Positions 16,085 to 27,283 are shown, counted from the stretch's first letter. The stretch: 64,000 nt of DNA from Streptomyces venezuelae (GCF_008642315.1 NZ_CP029192.1:4526001-4590000); one strand, 5' to 3'. Numbers and translations: made by a program. The notes: generated by a model not told the origin, from the letters alone.

Positions 16085-17302
16085 TCAGCCGTCCGCTGCG
16101 GCCGCCTCGTCCAGCGCGCGCAGCACGTCCGCCACGAGGTCGTCGGGGTCCTCGGCGCCCGCGGAGAAGCGGATGAAGCCCTCCGGAACGGCGTCGCCGC
16201 CCCAGCGTCCACGGCGCTCGGCCGTCGACCGCACACCGCCGAAGCTCGTCGCGTCGTCGACCAGTCGCAGCGCTTCGAGGAAGCGCTCGGCACGCGCGCG
16301 CGTGGGCAGTGTGAACGAGAGCACGCACCCGAAGCGGCGCATCTGCCGCGAGGCCACCTGGTGCGAGGGGTCGTCGGGCAGCCCGGGATAACGCAGCCCC
16401 GTCACCTCGGCGCGCCCGCGCAGGGCCTCGGCGAGGACGAGGGCGTTCGCGTTCTGCCGGTCGGCACGCAGTTGCAGCGTGGCCAGCGAGCGGTGCGCGA
16501 GCCAGGCCTCCATCGGGCCCGGAATCGCCCCGACGATCTTGCGCCAGCGCCGCACCGACGCCGTCAGTTCCGCGTCACGGCAGGCGACGTACCCCAGGAG
16601 GATGTCGCCGTGACCGGTGAGCATCTTGGTGCCGCTGGCCACCGCGAAGTCCGCGCCGAGCTCGAGAGGGCGCTGGCCGAGTGGCGTCGCCAGGGTGTTG
16701 TCGACCGCCACCAGCACGCCACGCGCGTGCGCCGCTTCGGCGAGCCGCCGCACGTCGCACACGTCGAGGCCGGGGTTGGACGGCGTCTCGATCCACAGCA
16801 GCTTGGCGCCGTCCAGGATGTCGAGCTGCGCGTCGTCGCCCGTCGGGGCGGTGCGCACCTCGATGCCGTACGCCGTGAGCTGTTCGCGGACCAGCGGAAG
16901 GACCTGGTAGCCGTCGTCCGGCAGCACCACCACGTCTCCCGCGCGCAGCTGGGAGAACAGGACCGCCGAGATCGCCGCCATGCCGGAGGCGAAGACGAGA
17001 GTCTCGACGTCCGACTCCGAGTCCGGAGCCTCGAGCTCGCCGATGGCCCGCTCCAGATGCGTCCAGGTGGGGTTCTCGTCGCGCCCGTACGCGTAGCCGC
17101 CCGTGGGGTCACCCGGCAGGTGGAAGTGCGCGGCGAAGACCGGTCCCGGAAGCGTCGGCTCGTGTTTCACCGGCTCGGGCAGCCCGACCCGGACGGCCCG
17201 CGTGCCGTCACCGATACCGGCTCCGCTGACGTGGCCGACGCCGGCTCCGCCGCCGTCACCGATACCGGCTCCGCTGCCGTCCACGCGTCCCGATTCCGTC
17301 AT
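16085..17302 (-). CDS. Trans-sulfuration PLP enzyme (cystathionine gamma-synthase/lyase-like)
   Basis: 405 aa, Cys/Met-metabolism PLP family, fold type I. It contains GGYAYGRDENPTWTHLE, the PLP-contact VFASGMAAISA, IETPSNPGLDVCDV and the Schiff-base Lys in SGTKMLTGHGD near residue 225. It may make or break cystathionine; the exact reaction is open. The first 35 residues are a low-complexity Gly-Ala-Asp tract encoded by a 25-bp duplication (17204-17228 and 17252-17276), so the true start may be a downstream GTG. ATG 17302 is the best-supported upstream start. Confidence 0.85.
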   Translation of the reverse strand: MTESGRVDGSGAGIGDGGGAGVGHVSGAGIGDGTRAVRVGLPEPVKHEPTLPGPVFAAHFHLPGDPTGGYAYGRDENPTWTHLERAIGELEAPDSESDVETLVFASGMAAISAVLFSQLRAGDVVVLPDDGYQVLPLVREQLTAYGIEVRTAPTGDDAQLDILDGAKLLWIETPSNPGLDVCDVRRLAEAAHARGVLVAVDNTLATPLGQRPLELGADFAVASGTKMLTGHGDILLGYVACRDAELTASVRRWRKIVGAIPGPMEAWLAHRSLATLQLRADRQNANALVLAEALRGRAEVTGLRYPGLPDDPSHQVASRQMRRFGCVLSFTLPTRARAERFLEALRLVDDATSFGGVRSTAERRGRWGGDAVPEGFIRFSAGAEDPDDLVADVLRALDEAAAADG

Positions 17303-17393
17303 GCCGCCCGCCTTTCCACTGCTGCACGTACAGCGTCGAGCAGGCCTTCGCTCGACGCCTCCACCATTCTCGGACACGCCCCGGGCTGCTCGA

Positions 17394-17771
17394 TCAGTCG
17401 TCGTCGGGCAGGACGACGTTCATGGCCCAGGACACGATCGAGATGATCAGGCCGCCCAGAACGGCGGTCCAGAAGCCCTCGACGTGGAAGCTGACGTCGA
17501 GCTTGTCGGCGAGCCACGAGGTGAGCAGCAGCATCAGGGCGTTGACCACGAGGGTGATCAGGCCGAGGGTCAGGATGAACAGCGGGAAGGTGAGGACCTT
17601 CACCAACGGCTTGACCAGGAAGTTCACCAGTCCGAAGAGCAGGGCGACGACGATGAGCGTGCCGACCTTCTTGCCCGTGCTGTCCCCGGTCAGAGTGATC
17701 TTGTCGAGCAGCCATACGGCGACGGCCAGGGCCGCGGCGTTGGCGATCGTCTTGACTACGAAATTCTTCAT
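17394..17771 (-). CDS. Phage-holin-like 4-TM membrane protein
   Basis: 125 aa with four hydrophobic segments (KNFVVKTIANAAALAVAVWLLDKI, KKVGTLIVVALLFGLVNFLVKPL, FPLFILTLGLITLVVNALMLLL, GFWTAVLGGLIISIVSWAMNVVL) and an acidic C-terminus PDDD. It matches the mycobacterial 4-TMS holin superfamily IV (PF04020) pattern; these are chromosomal proteins of unknown role and not signs of a prophage. It is divergent from a cupin gene. Confidence 0.85.
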   Translation of the reverse strand: MKNFVVKTIANAAALAVAVWLLDKITLTGDSTGKKVGTLIVVALLFGLVNFLVKPLVKVLTFPLFILTLGLITLVVNALMLLLTSWLADKLDVSFHVEGFWTAVLGGLIISIVSWAMNVVLPDDD

Positions 17772-17904
17772 GTGTCTGATCGTGGCAGACACGGGCCGGG
17801 AACGGTCGGCCCGCGAAGACCCACCAAGGACCGCGAGAAGCCACGGGCGGGCAGCCCGGGCGAGCAGCGGCAACACGGTCACCAGCAAGGGGTGTACGAA
17901 GGCG

Positions 17905-18222
17905 ATGAAGGCTTTCCGACTGGACGAGCTGGAGGCGGAGCGTGCCGCGAACGACGGCGCGTATCTGCAGTTCCTGCGCGAGAGAAACATGTCGGTCGGG
18001 CTGTACGCGCTCAATGCCGGGGACACCGATCCGCAGCAGCCGCACGGGCAGGACGAGGTGTACATGGTCGTCAGCGGCCGTGCGGCGATCACCGTCGGCA
18101 TGGAGACGACGCAGGTGGCGCGGGGCAGCGTCGTCTATGTGCCGGCCGGTGTCGCCCACAAGTTCCACCACATCAGCGAGGACTTGCGGGTGCTCGTGGT
18201 GTTCTCTCCCCCGGAGTCCTGA
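17905..18222 (+). CDS. Small cupin-domain protein
   Basis: 105 aa, a single cupin barrel. Motif 1 includes QQPHGQDEVYMVVSGRAAITVG (metal-ligand His/Glu) and motif 2 PAGVAHKFHHI. Such stand-alone cupins are metal-binding enzymes or sensors of unknown substrate. ATG 17905 is preceded by GAAGGCG. A GC-rich region and the hairpin at 18349 separate it from the DUF5326 gene. Confidence 0.85.
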   Translation: MKAFRLDELEAERAANDGAYLQFLRERNMSVGLYALNAGDTDPQQPHGQDEVYMVVSGRAAITVGMETTQVARGSVVYVPAGVAHKFHHISEDLRVLVVFSPPES

Positions 18223-18348
18223 CCGCTCTGCCGCGCCCACCGCAGCCCGTTCCTCCTCCCCCTCCCCAGCCCGTTCCCCTCCCCCCGCAGGCTGACCTCA
18301 TCAGGGCTGCGACCTCGGGGTTCCCTAGGGGTCGGATCAGGGGGGGAC

Positions 18349-18377
18349 AAGGGCTCCGAGGCCCCCGCGGAGCCCTT
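18349..18377 (+). terminator. Hairpin terminator
   Basis: AAGGGCTCCG (18349-18358) pairs with CGGAGCCCTT (18368-18377) across a 9-nt loop. It follows the cupin gene by about 125 bp and precedes the likely promoter of the DUF5326 gene (TAGCAT at 18386-18391). Confidence 0.6.
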
Positions 18378-18453
18378 CGGCGCTCTAGCATCGAATGCAA
18401 GAAGCCGGGAACCTGCGGAGATTCAGGAAACAGAGCGGAGTGAGGTAAGGACG

Positions 18454-18675
18454 ATGGCAACCAAGGAGATCTTTGCGGGAATGCCGTGGTGGGTGAAGTG
18501 GGTGGCCGTTCCGGTCGTCGCACTCGTCGTGTTCGGCAGCTTGATTGCGACCGTGGTCGGATTCGTGGTCGGGTTGCTCTTCAAGGCGCTCATATTTGTG
18601 GCCTTGGTCGGCGGACTCATCTATGTCGTACGGAAGTTCATATCCGGCTCGTCCTCGTCGCGCACGGACTGGTGA
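18454..18675 (+). CDS. DUF5326-type small membrane protein
   Basis: 73 aa with two transmembrane helices (WWVKWVAVPVVALVVFGSLIATVVGFVVGLL and KALIFVALVGGLIYVVRKF) and a short Ser/Arg-rich tail. This is a conserved small Streptomyces family of unknown function. It lies just upstream of ssgR, so a role in development or in the cell envelope is possible but unsupported by sequence alone. Confidence 0.85.
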   Translation: MATKEIFAGMPWWVKWVAVPVVALVVFGSLIATVVGFVVGLLFKALIFVALVGGLIYVVRKFISGSSSSRTDW

Positions 18676-18859
18676 ATTTTCGTGAGAGTTCCCTCGGGCG
18701 GGGGAAGTTTCCCGGTGGGGCGCCGTAGGACGGTTGCCGAGGATTAGAGTCCGGAATCCGACGTGGGGGTCGATCCCCGCGGACGGGCGTACGTACGTGC
18801 ACCGCTCTTCCCTCGCTACCCGGGCACGGGCGGGCTTCCACGCGCTTCGGGAGTGAACC

Positions 18860-19663
18860 TTGGCCGCGGTCGACACCACCAGCTCATCGGTCGACACCAG
18901 CACCGACCCCGCCGTCGGCCCCACCCTCATCGGTTCCGTGCAGCGGGCGATGCGGCTCCTGGAAGCCGCCGCTTCGCACCAGAGCGGGGCACCCGCAAAG
19001 CAGTTGGCGAGGGAAGCGGGCCTCGCGCTCCCCACCGCCTACCACCTGCTCCGCACCCTGACCCACGAGGGATATCTGCGCAGGGACAAGGGTCTGTTCG
19101 TGCTCGGCGAGGCAGCCGAGCGGCTGAGCAGCAGCGGAGCACAGCAGAATCGGCGCGCACGCATCAACGAGTCCCTGGCCCACCTGCGCGACACCCTGGG
19201 CGTCCCCGTGTACTTCGCCGTCTATCGAGAGGGGGAGATCGACGTCGTGTCCGTCGCGGACACCCCGGGCAACCCCGCCGTCGAGGAGTGGGCGGACTTC
19301 CGCGAGACCGGACACGCCCACGCCATCGGGCAGTGCCTGTTGGGCCAGCTCGACGACGAGGCACGACAGGACCACCTCGATCGCTACCCGGTCCAGTCGA
19401 TCACGCGCTACTCGGTCCGGGACGACCGCACGCTCCTGCGGCGGCTCGACTCGATGGAGCGCATGCGGCCCGTCGTGGAGCGTCAGGAGTACGCGCTCGG
19501 GACCCTGTGCGCGGCCGTCCCGATCATGGCCGGCGACACCGCGGCGACCATGGCCATTTCCGTCCCCTCCGCGCAGGCCGACCGACTGCTTCCGGCAGCC
19601 GAGAAGTTGCAGCGGGAGATCGGAAAGCTACTAGGGACACTCGCTTTCTCTATCAGCATCTGA
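18860..19663 (+). CDS. ssgR: IclR-family regulator SsgR
   Basis: IclR-type activator of ssgA, 267 aa as called. Helix-turn-helix: SVQRAMRLLEAAASHQSGAPAKQLAREAGLALPTAYHLLRTLTHEGYL (about residues 26-72); then an IclR effector domain. The TTG start at 18860 is unusual but has GGGAG 6 nt upstream; a start at the GTG of SVQRA would remove part of the first helix. It is identified by its position directly upstream of ssgA. SsgR/SsgA control sporulation-specific cell division in Streptomyces. Confidence 0.93.
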   Translation: MAAVDTTSSSVDTSTDPAVGPTLIGSVQRAMRLLEAAASHQSGAPAKQLAREAGLALPTAYHLLRTLTHEGYLRRDKGLFVLGEAAERLSSSGAQQNRRARINESLAHLRDTLGVPVYFAVYREGEIDVVSVADTPGNPAVEEWADFRETGHAHAIGQCLLGQLDDEARQDHLDRYPVQSITRYSVRDDRTLLRRLDSMERMRPVVERQEYALGTLCAAVPIMAGDTAATMAISVPSAQADRLLPAAEKLQREIGKLLGTLAFSISI

Positions 19664-19775
19664 AAACTCACTCCTTGTGATCTGGTGCTCACGTTAAGCA
19701 AGATGCGAGGGGTGTCAGGGAGCTGGTTCCTGGCGACTCGATGGCCCCAGGGGCCAAGTGACGGGGTAGGGCGCG

Positions 19776-20213
19776 ATGGGCGAGACGGTTCAGGCAGAGG
19801 TCATGATGAGCTTCCTTGTTTCCGAGGAGCTGTCGTTTCGCATCCCGGTGGAGCTGCGCTACGAGCTCGGGGATCCCTATGCCGTGCGGCTGACGTTTCA
19901 CTTGCCGGGGGACGCCCCGGTGACCTGGGCCTTCGGGCGGGAGCTGTTGATCGACGGGGTGGGCAGGCCATGTGGGGACGGGGATGTGCGCGTCGAGCCC
20001 ACCGATTCCCTGATGCTGGACGAGGCCCTGATCAGGCTTCAGGTCGGCGCTGATCAGGCGCTGTTCAGGGTGGGCATCCCGCCGCTGCTCGCCTTCCTCG
20101 ACCGTACGGACAAGTTGGTGCCGCTGGGGCAGGAGCGGGCGCTCGCCGACTTCGAGGCGCACCTCGACGAGACGCTCGACCGCATCCTCGCGGAGGAGCA
20201 GAACGCGGGTTGA
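19776..20213 (+). CDS. ssgA: Cell-division activator SsgA
   Basis: SALP family, 145 aa; controls septum site selection and sporulation by acting with SsgB and FtsZ. The core MSFLVSEELSFRIPVELRYELGDPYAVRLTFHLPGDAPVTWAFGRELL is diagnostic. I use ATG 19776 because MGETVQAEVM aligns with the first strand of other SALPs; ATG 19803/19806 would give a shorter form with GAGG 5 nt before 19806. It sits 112 bp after ssgR, its activator; the gap probably holds ssgA promoters. It converges with the YibE/F gene. Confidence 0.96.
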   Translation: MGETVQAEVMMSFLVSEELSFRIPVELRYELGDPYAVRLTFHLPGDAPVTWAFGRELLIDGVGRPCGDGDVRVEPTDSLMLDEALIRLQVGADQALFRVGIPPLLAFLDRTDKLVPLGQERALADFEAHLDETLDRILAEEQNAG

Positions 20214-20270
20214 CCCGCTGGCTCAACGGGCCAGGGTTGACGGCATTTTGGTGCATTTCGCGAGCCGACG

Positions 20271-21665
20271 CTAACGCTTGCGGCGTCGGCCCTTCCCGCC
20301 GCGGGAAGCCCGGGTCGCCCCGCCCGCACCGCCCGCCGCGGCGCCCACGGGCGAGCTGGAGCGGTCCGCGGAGACGACCAGGGCGGCCAGCGCGGTCGTC
20401 ACCGGTACCGAGGCGACCAGGCCGATGGAGCCGATCAGGGTGCGCACGATCTCCTCGGCGACCAGCTCGCTGTTGGCCACCGTGCCCACACTGGACTGGG
20501 CGATGGAGAAGAGGAGCAGCAGGGGCAGGGCGGCACCCGCGTAGGCGAGGACGAGGGTGTTGACGACCGAGGCGATGTGGTCGCGGCCGATGCGGATGCC
20601 CGCGCGGTACAGGCCGCGCCAGCCCATCGTCGGGTTGGCCTGATGCAGCTCCCAGACCGCCGAGGTCTGGGTGACCGTCACGTCGTCGAGGACACCGAGC
20701 GAGCCGATGATGACGCCCGCGAGGAGCAGACCGCTCATGTCGATGGACGGATACAGGCCATGGATGAGACCGGTGTTGTCGTCCGTGTTGCCGGTCAGTG
20801 CGGCCCAGCCGATGAAGAGCGAGCCGAGCAGGCCGATGAGGAGGAGGGAGATGAGCGTGCCGAGTACCGCGACCGAGGTCCTGGCTGTCAGGCCGTGGCA
20901 GAGATAGAGCGCGATCAGCATGATGGCGCTCGCCCCGACGACCGCCACGACCAGGGGATTCGAGCCCTGGAGGATCGCCGGCAGGATGAAGAACGTGAGC
21001 ACCATGAAGCTGATGGCGAGGGCGACCAGAGCCATCACGCCGCGGAGCCGGCCCACGACGACGACGGCGAGCGCGAAGATGCCGGCGAGCAGCGCCATCG
21101 GGATCTTGCGGTTCACGTCGGTGACGGAGTACTGCAGCCCTTCGGGGGCCTTGGGCTCGTAGGCGACCACCACCTCCTGGCCCTGCTTCAGCTGGCGCGG
21201 CGAGTCCGGCTGGATGATCTCCGTGAAGGTGCGGCCCTTGTCCTCGCCGCTCGCGACCTCGACCGTCGCCTTCTTGCAGGTGCCCGTCGCCGTGGACTGC
21301 GCGGACTGGCCCTCGGCGGTGGAGGTGTCGCCGTTGGGCGGGGTCTGCGAGGGGCTGAGGTCCTTGCAAGGCAGCTCCTGCACCTTCGTGACCTTCGCCG
21401 ACTGGGTCTGCCGGTCGAAGCCGACGCCGGTGCGTTCGTGGCTCGGCGTGCCACCGGGCCAGAGCACCACCAGGCCGACGACGACCGCGGTGGCGAAGGG
21501 AATCAGTACGGCGGCGATGACCTTGCGCAGGTGCCGGGAGACCGGTGCGGCCGGGCCGTGGCTGTGCGAATGCCCGTGTCCGTGGCCGTGTCCATGACCC
21601 TCCGGAGGCGTCCCGGAGACGGGCGGCTGCGGGGGCTGCGGGGGCGGCGGCTCTGTGGTGGTCAC
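20271..21665 (-). CDS. YibE/F-family membrane protein with His-rich N-terminus
   Basis: 464 aa. A Pro- and His-rich cytoplasmic tail (residues 16-37, GHGHGHGHGHSHSHG pattern) is followed by a TM helix (about 47-68), an extracytoplasmic region with two Cys, and roughly seven more TM helices of the YibE/F type (GVLDDVTVTQTSAVWEL; RIGRDHIASVVNTLVLAYAGAALPLLLL). The C-terminus is Arg/Lys-rich. Function is unknown; the His tract could bind divalent metal. The start is GTG 21665. It is divergent from thiC. Confidence 0.88.
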   Translation of the reverse strand: MTTTEPPPPQPPQPPVSGTPPEGHGHGHGHGHSHSHGPAAPVSRHLRKVIAAVLIPFATAVVVGLVVLWPGGTPSHERTGVGFDRQTQSAKVTKVQELPCKDLSPSQTPPNGDTSTAEGQSAQSTATGTCKKATVEVASGEDKGRTFTEIIQPDSPRQLKQGQEVVVAYEPKAPEGLQYSVTDVNRKIPMALLAGIFALAVVVVGRLRGVMALVALAISFMVLTFFILPAILQGSNPLVVAVVGASAIMLIALYLCHGLTARTSVAVLGTLISLLLIGLLGSLFIGWAALTGNTDDNTGLIHGLYPSIDMSGLLLAGVIIGSLGVLDDVTVTQTSAVWELHQANPTMGWRGLYRAGIRIGRDHIASVVNTLVLAYAGAALPLLLLFSIAQSSVGTVANSELVAEEIVRTLIGSIGLVASVPVTTALAALVVSADRSSSPVGAAAGGAGGATRASRGGKGRRRKR

Positions 21666-21748
21666 TGCCCGATCATCGCAAGAACGGGAGGGGCCCTCTG
21701 TTCAGCGCGCCCGACATGACGCTAGCGTGGAGCCACCTTTGCAATCGC

Positions 21749-23672
<1,924 letters not shown>

Positions 23673-23725
23673 GGCACCCGTGACCCATGGCTCCGTGGTC
23701 CCGCCCCTGATGGGCGGCGGGGCCA

Positions 23726-23777
23726 CGAAGCGGTGGTACAGCCCCGAAGCGGTGGTACAGCCCCGAAGCGGTTCGGT
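23726..23777. repeat. 19-bp tandem repeat after thiC
   Basis: Two full copies of a 19-bp unit (CGAAGCGGTGGTACAGCCC at 23726 and 23745) and a partial third lie between the convergent ends of thiC and the next gene. Confidence 0.85.
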
Positions 23778-23789
23778 TCGGCCGGTCCG

Positions 23790-24677
23790 CTACTCCGGCT
23801 TGTGGTCGGGACCGCCGAAGTCGGGGCTGGAGAAGTCGGGGCTCGAGTAGCTCGGGCGCGGTCCCGCCGGGCCGCCGTCCGGGCTGCTGAACCCCGGCCT
23901 GTGATAGCCGAGTTGAGGCATGCGGCTGTTGGCGCCTGCGCCGCTCGACTTCCCCGACGGCGTACGACCGGCGGGAGTGCCGCCGGGCTCCGTCAGGGCC
24001 TCCCGGAGGAACGGCACGACGCCCCGCTCGAGGAGCGCCCGGCCCCAGTCTTCCCTGGCTCGGGACACCTCCTCGTGCCGCTCGCCGTGGAGCCCCGCCG
24101 GGAGCGAGGTGGACCCGTTGCGCAGGGCGGTCAGGAGCAGACCGCCCGCGGCGACCAGGATGCCCCCCGCGGTGAGCGCGCCGAACAGCCATCCCGCGGT
24201 GAGCAGGGTGTCCGCGAAGGCGGGCTCGGGGTTGAGCATCTTCAGGATGTAGCCGACGAGCAGGAAGATCGCGGCGGCCGTGCCCGCGAGGACGGGGGCG
24301 AGGACCGCGACCACGGCGATCGCTCCGGCGCCCGCCGCTGCCGCCGGTTCGGCGACCTCGCCCATCGTGGTGGCGAGGCCGACGCCGCCGGAGCCCGACT
24401 CCGCGGCGCTCTGTCCGCTCCCTTCGCGGATCGAGGTGGATGTCGGTCGAGGTTCGCGCAACTCCTCGCGAACCTTCACGTAGTGCGCGTACTCGGCCGC
24501 GGCCGCGGCCGTGATCAGTGCTGTCGCGTTCAGGGCCATGGTGCGCAGTTGTTCGGTGTTGAGCCGCCGGCCCACTGCGGCGAGTTCGGGACGGTCAGGT
24601 GCGGTGCGCAGCGCCTCGTCGAGGATCCGCTCGTACTCGGGGCGGTCCTCATTGAGCAGGTGTGGAGCGCTGTTCAT
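23790..24677 (-). CDS. Hypothetical membrane protein
   Basis: 295 aa, function not recognised. A helical N-terminus (LNEDRPEYERILDEALRTAPDRPEL) is followed by two or three hydrophobic stretches (AGAGAIAVVAVLAPVLAGTAAAIFLLVGYI and LFGALTAGGILVAAGGLLLTAL), then a Pro/Gly-rich tail with repeated SPDF blocks (YSSPDFSSPDFGGPD). I prefer ATG 24677 (MNSAPHLL), with a G-rich Shine-Dalgarno nearby; ATG 24683 is possible. Confidence 0.7.
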   Translation of the reverse strand: MNSAPHLLNEDRPEYERILDEALRTAPDRPELAAVGRRLNTEQLRTMALNATALITAAAAAEYAHYVKVREELREPRPTSTSIREGSGQSAAESGSGGVGLATTMGEVAEPAAAAGAGAIAVVAVLAPVLAGTAAAIFLLVGYILKMLNPEPAFADTLLTAGWLFGALTAGGILVAAGGLLLTALRNGSTSLPAGLHGERHEEVSRAREDWGRALLERGVVPFLREALTEPGGTPAGRTPSGKSSGAGANSRMPQLGYHRPGFSSPDGGPAGPRPSYSSPDFSSPDFGGPDHKPE

Positions 24678-24863
24678 GTGCATCCCCCGATGCTCCGTAG
24701 GGCTGAGGCTCGCATGGCTACGAGCCGTTGGGCAGAAACGGAGGGGAGCCTGCTACGGATAAGCCGATGGTAGAGCCGTGACGGCACGCGGTGACAGGGG
24801 GTTTCCGGAAATTGCCCCCCTGGCCAGCGTGATCGTGTAGGGGGGCGGTGTCTTGTTTAACGC

Positions 24864-25919
24864 TCAGACAGATAGCGGGAGTTGGCAGACCAGCAGCTTT
24901 CCGGCCATGGTCACTCCGCCGTCCATGGCGATGGCCAGACCGTCGGCGTACACGTGCGGGCCCTCGATGACCGGTCCCGCGCCGTCCGACTCGTCCTCGG
25001 AGCCGACGTCGCCCAGGAGGTAGGGGATGGGGCTGTGACCGTGGACGATGCGCGTGCCGCCGTACATGTCGAGGAGTTCGCGCACGGCGGAGGGGCCCGA
25101 CTCGTCGCGGAACGCGAAGCGCTTGGTGAACTTGCGGAAGAGGTCCCAGCATTCGTCCGCGTCGTTGCGCGTGAGGGTCTCCCGGATGGTGTCGTTCACC
25201 GCCTCGATCGAGTCACCGTAATCCAGATAGGCGGTCGTGTCGGAGTGCACGAGCAGGTGGCCGTCGGCCTCCTCCATGGCGTCGAGGCGGGCCATCCATT
25301 GCAGGTGGTGGTCCTCCAGGCGCTCCATGTCGGTCTTCTGCCCGCCGTTCAGGAGCCAGGCGGCCTGGAAGGTGGCGGTGCCGGCGCCCGAGTTCACCGG
25401 GGTGTCGCCGAAGCGTTTTGCGCCGAGCAGGAGCAGCTCGTGGTTGCCCATGAGCGCCTTGCAGTAGCCACCGGCGGCGGCGGCCTCCGCGGAGAGCCGC
25501 ATCACGAGGTCGATGACGCCGATGCCGTCGGGCCCGCGGTCGGTGAAGTCGCCGAGGAACCAGAGGCGCGCGTTCCCCGCGGACCAGTTGCCCTCGGCGT
25601 CGAGGAGGCCCTGCTCCTGGAGGGCCGCGACGAGCTCGTCCAGGTAACCGTGGACGTCGCCGACGACGAACAGCGGGCCGTACTCCTCGCTCGCCCGCGG
25701 CTGCGGGGGCTCCGGCATGACCTGCACCTGGACGGTGTCGCCGCGGTTGATGACCGGCAGGTCGCGCTGGGTCGGGGTGTATCCCTCGTCCGGCGCGGCG
25801 ACCGGTGCGCCGGGGCTCGCCGGGGCGGGTCCGGTCGTCTCATGGATGTACGCGGGAACGCGGAAGTCGCGCAGCGTCGCCGTCCGCACATCGGGTCCCT
25901 GACCGGCCCCCTGAGTCAT
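24864..25919 (-). CDS. Metallophosphoesterase (PPP/PrpA-like serine-threonine phosphatase family)
   Basis: 351 aa. Metal-site motifs are complete: GDVHG (near residue 87), GDFTDRG (near 123), GNHE (near 157), HS in LLVHSDT and GHSPIP. An N-terminal region of about 75 residues with a VIN-GD box has no known domain. It should hydrolyse phosphomonoesters or phosphoproteins with Mn/Fe. I use ATG 25919, directly after GGAGGGG. It lies in line with the membrane-protein gene at 23790, with a 186-bp gap that probably carries a promoter. Confidence 0.86.
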   Translation of the reverse strand: MTQGAGQGPDVRTATLRDFRVPAYIHETTGPAPASPGAPVAAPDEGYTPTQRDLPVINRGDTVQVQVMPEPPQPRASEEYGPLFVVGDVHGYLDELVAALQEQGLLDAEGNWSAGNARLWFLGDFTDRGPDGIGVIDLVMRLSAEAAAAGGYCKALMGNHELLLLGAKRFGDTPVNSGAGTATFQAAWLLNGGQKTDMERLEDHHLQWMARLDAMEEADGHLLVHSDTTAYLDYGDSIEAVNDTIRETLTRNDADECWDLFRKFTKRFAFRDESGPSAVRELLDMYGGTRIVHGHSPIPYLLGDVGSEDESDGAGPVIEGPHVYADGLAIAMDGGVTMAGKLLVCQLPLSV

Positions 25920-26161
25920 CGACCCCTCCACCACCATTGCGCCGCATCTGCACCGAGATCGGACTGCTTGGTCGCAGCGGCCCGCGGTGTCGTCCGCCCA
26001 TCATAGGAATGCGGCTCCCGCTGTGTGGTGCACCAGGGGTGGTGAATCGGTGCCGGAGCACGATTCGCCGCGCTTTTCTCCCGAATTGGGCAGAGGTTTC
26101 CCCGCTGGTGGCGGGTTGGACGCCTACCTCTGCCCGCGTCGGGGATGGCGGGCGGGAGCGA

Positions 26162-27283
26162 TCAGCCGGAGCCGGGCGAGCGGGGCGGGCTGACCGTCGT
26201 GCGCGGGGGCCGTCGCTCGGACGAGGTGCGCACGATCAGTTCGGTCGGTATCACCTGCTCGACGGGACGGCCCGAATCGAGGCCCTCGATGGCGTCGATC
26301 AAGAGCTGGACGACGGCCGTGCCGATGCGCCGCGGTTTGAGCGAGAGCGTGGTGATGGGCGGTTCCGTGGTGGCGTACACCGTCGATTCGCTGCAGCAGA
26401 CGAGCAGCAGGTCGTCGGGGACGCGCAGGCCGTACCGCCGGGCGGCGGCGAGCAGGTCGGTGCCATTGGGGTCGAAGAGGCCGTAGACGGCGTCGGGCCG
26501 GTCGGGTCTGGCGAGCAGCCGGTCGGCGGCGACGGCGCCCGCGCACGGGTCGTGTGCGGGATAGGACTCGTAGACGGGGTCCTGGCCGACGCGTTCGCAC
26601 CAGCGCAGGTACGCGGTCGTGGACAGGTGGGTGTACGTGTCCGTGGTGGTGCCGGTGAGGAGGCCGATCCGGCGGGCGCCGGCGGCGGCCAGGTGGTCGA
26701 GGATCTCCAGGACCGCGGCCTCGTGGTCGTTGTCGACCCAGGCGGTGACCGGCAGGGACCCTGCCGGGCGGCCGTCGGAGACCACGGGCAGGCCCTGTCG
26801 GACCAGCTCGCTGACCACGGGGTCGTGGTCGGAGGGGTCGACGACCACGGTGCCGTCGAGTGCGACGTTGGACCACACGTCGACGGGGCTGCGGCGGGAG
26901 GTGGCGGGCAGGATGACCAGGGCGTAGCCCCGGGCGAGGGCGGCCGAGGTGGCGGCTCTGGCCATCTCGGCGAAGTAGGCGAATTCGGTGAAGGTGAAAG
27001 GTTCATCCCCGTACGTCGTCACGGTCAGGCCGATGAGGCCGGACTTGCCGGTACGGAGGGTGCGGGCCGCGGCGGACGGGCGGTAGCCCAGCCGTTCTGC
27101 GACCTCGCGGACGTGGCGTCGGGTGGCGTCGGGCAGCCGACCCTTGCCGTTGAGGGCGTCGGAGACAGTCGTGATGGAGACACCGGCGGCGGCGGCGACG
27201 TCTCTGATGCCCGCTCGACTCTGCCGGTTGCCCCGGCGTGCGGTCTCCGCTCGGCTCACCTGGTGCTTCCCTGCTGCTGTCAT
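26162..27283 (-). CDS. LacI-family transcriptional regulator
   Basis: 373 aa. DNA-binding domain: IRDVAAAAGVSITTVSDALNGKGRLPDATRRHVREVAERLGYRPSAAARTL (residues 25-75). The rest is a periplasmic-binding-like effector domain. There is no adjacent sugar transporter or glycosidase, so the ligand and targets are unclear. The start ATG 27283 lacks a clear Shine-Dalgarno. It is divergent from hisC across 410 bp. Confidence 0.93.
   Translation of the reverse strand: MTAAGKHQVSRAETARRGNRQSRAGIRDVAAAAGVSITTVSDALNGKGRLPDATRRHVREVAERLGYRPSAAARTLRTGKSGLIGLTVTTYGDEPFTFTEFAYFAEMARAATSAALARGYALVILPATSRRSPVDVWSNVALDGTVVVDPSDHDPVVSELVRQGLPVVSDGRPAGSLPVTAWVDNDHEAAVLEILDHLAAAGARRIGLLTGTTTDTYTHLSTTAYLRWCERVGQDPVYESYPAHDPCAGAVAADRLLARPDRPDAVYGLFDPNGTDLLAAARRYGLRVPDDLLLVCCSESTVYATTEPPITTLSLKPRRIGTAVVQLLIDAIEGLDSGRPVEQVIPTELIVRTSSERRPPRTTVSPPRSPGSG

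Noticed and set aside
17166..17173. Half parS (GTTTCACC) near 17165
   Set aside because: Only the left arm matches; it is within the trans-sulfuration gene.
17394..17771. Phage-holin-like protein as a sign of a prophage
   Set aside because: No phage structural, integrase or lysis genes nearby; this family is chromosomal in actinobacteria.
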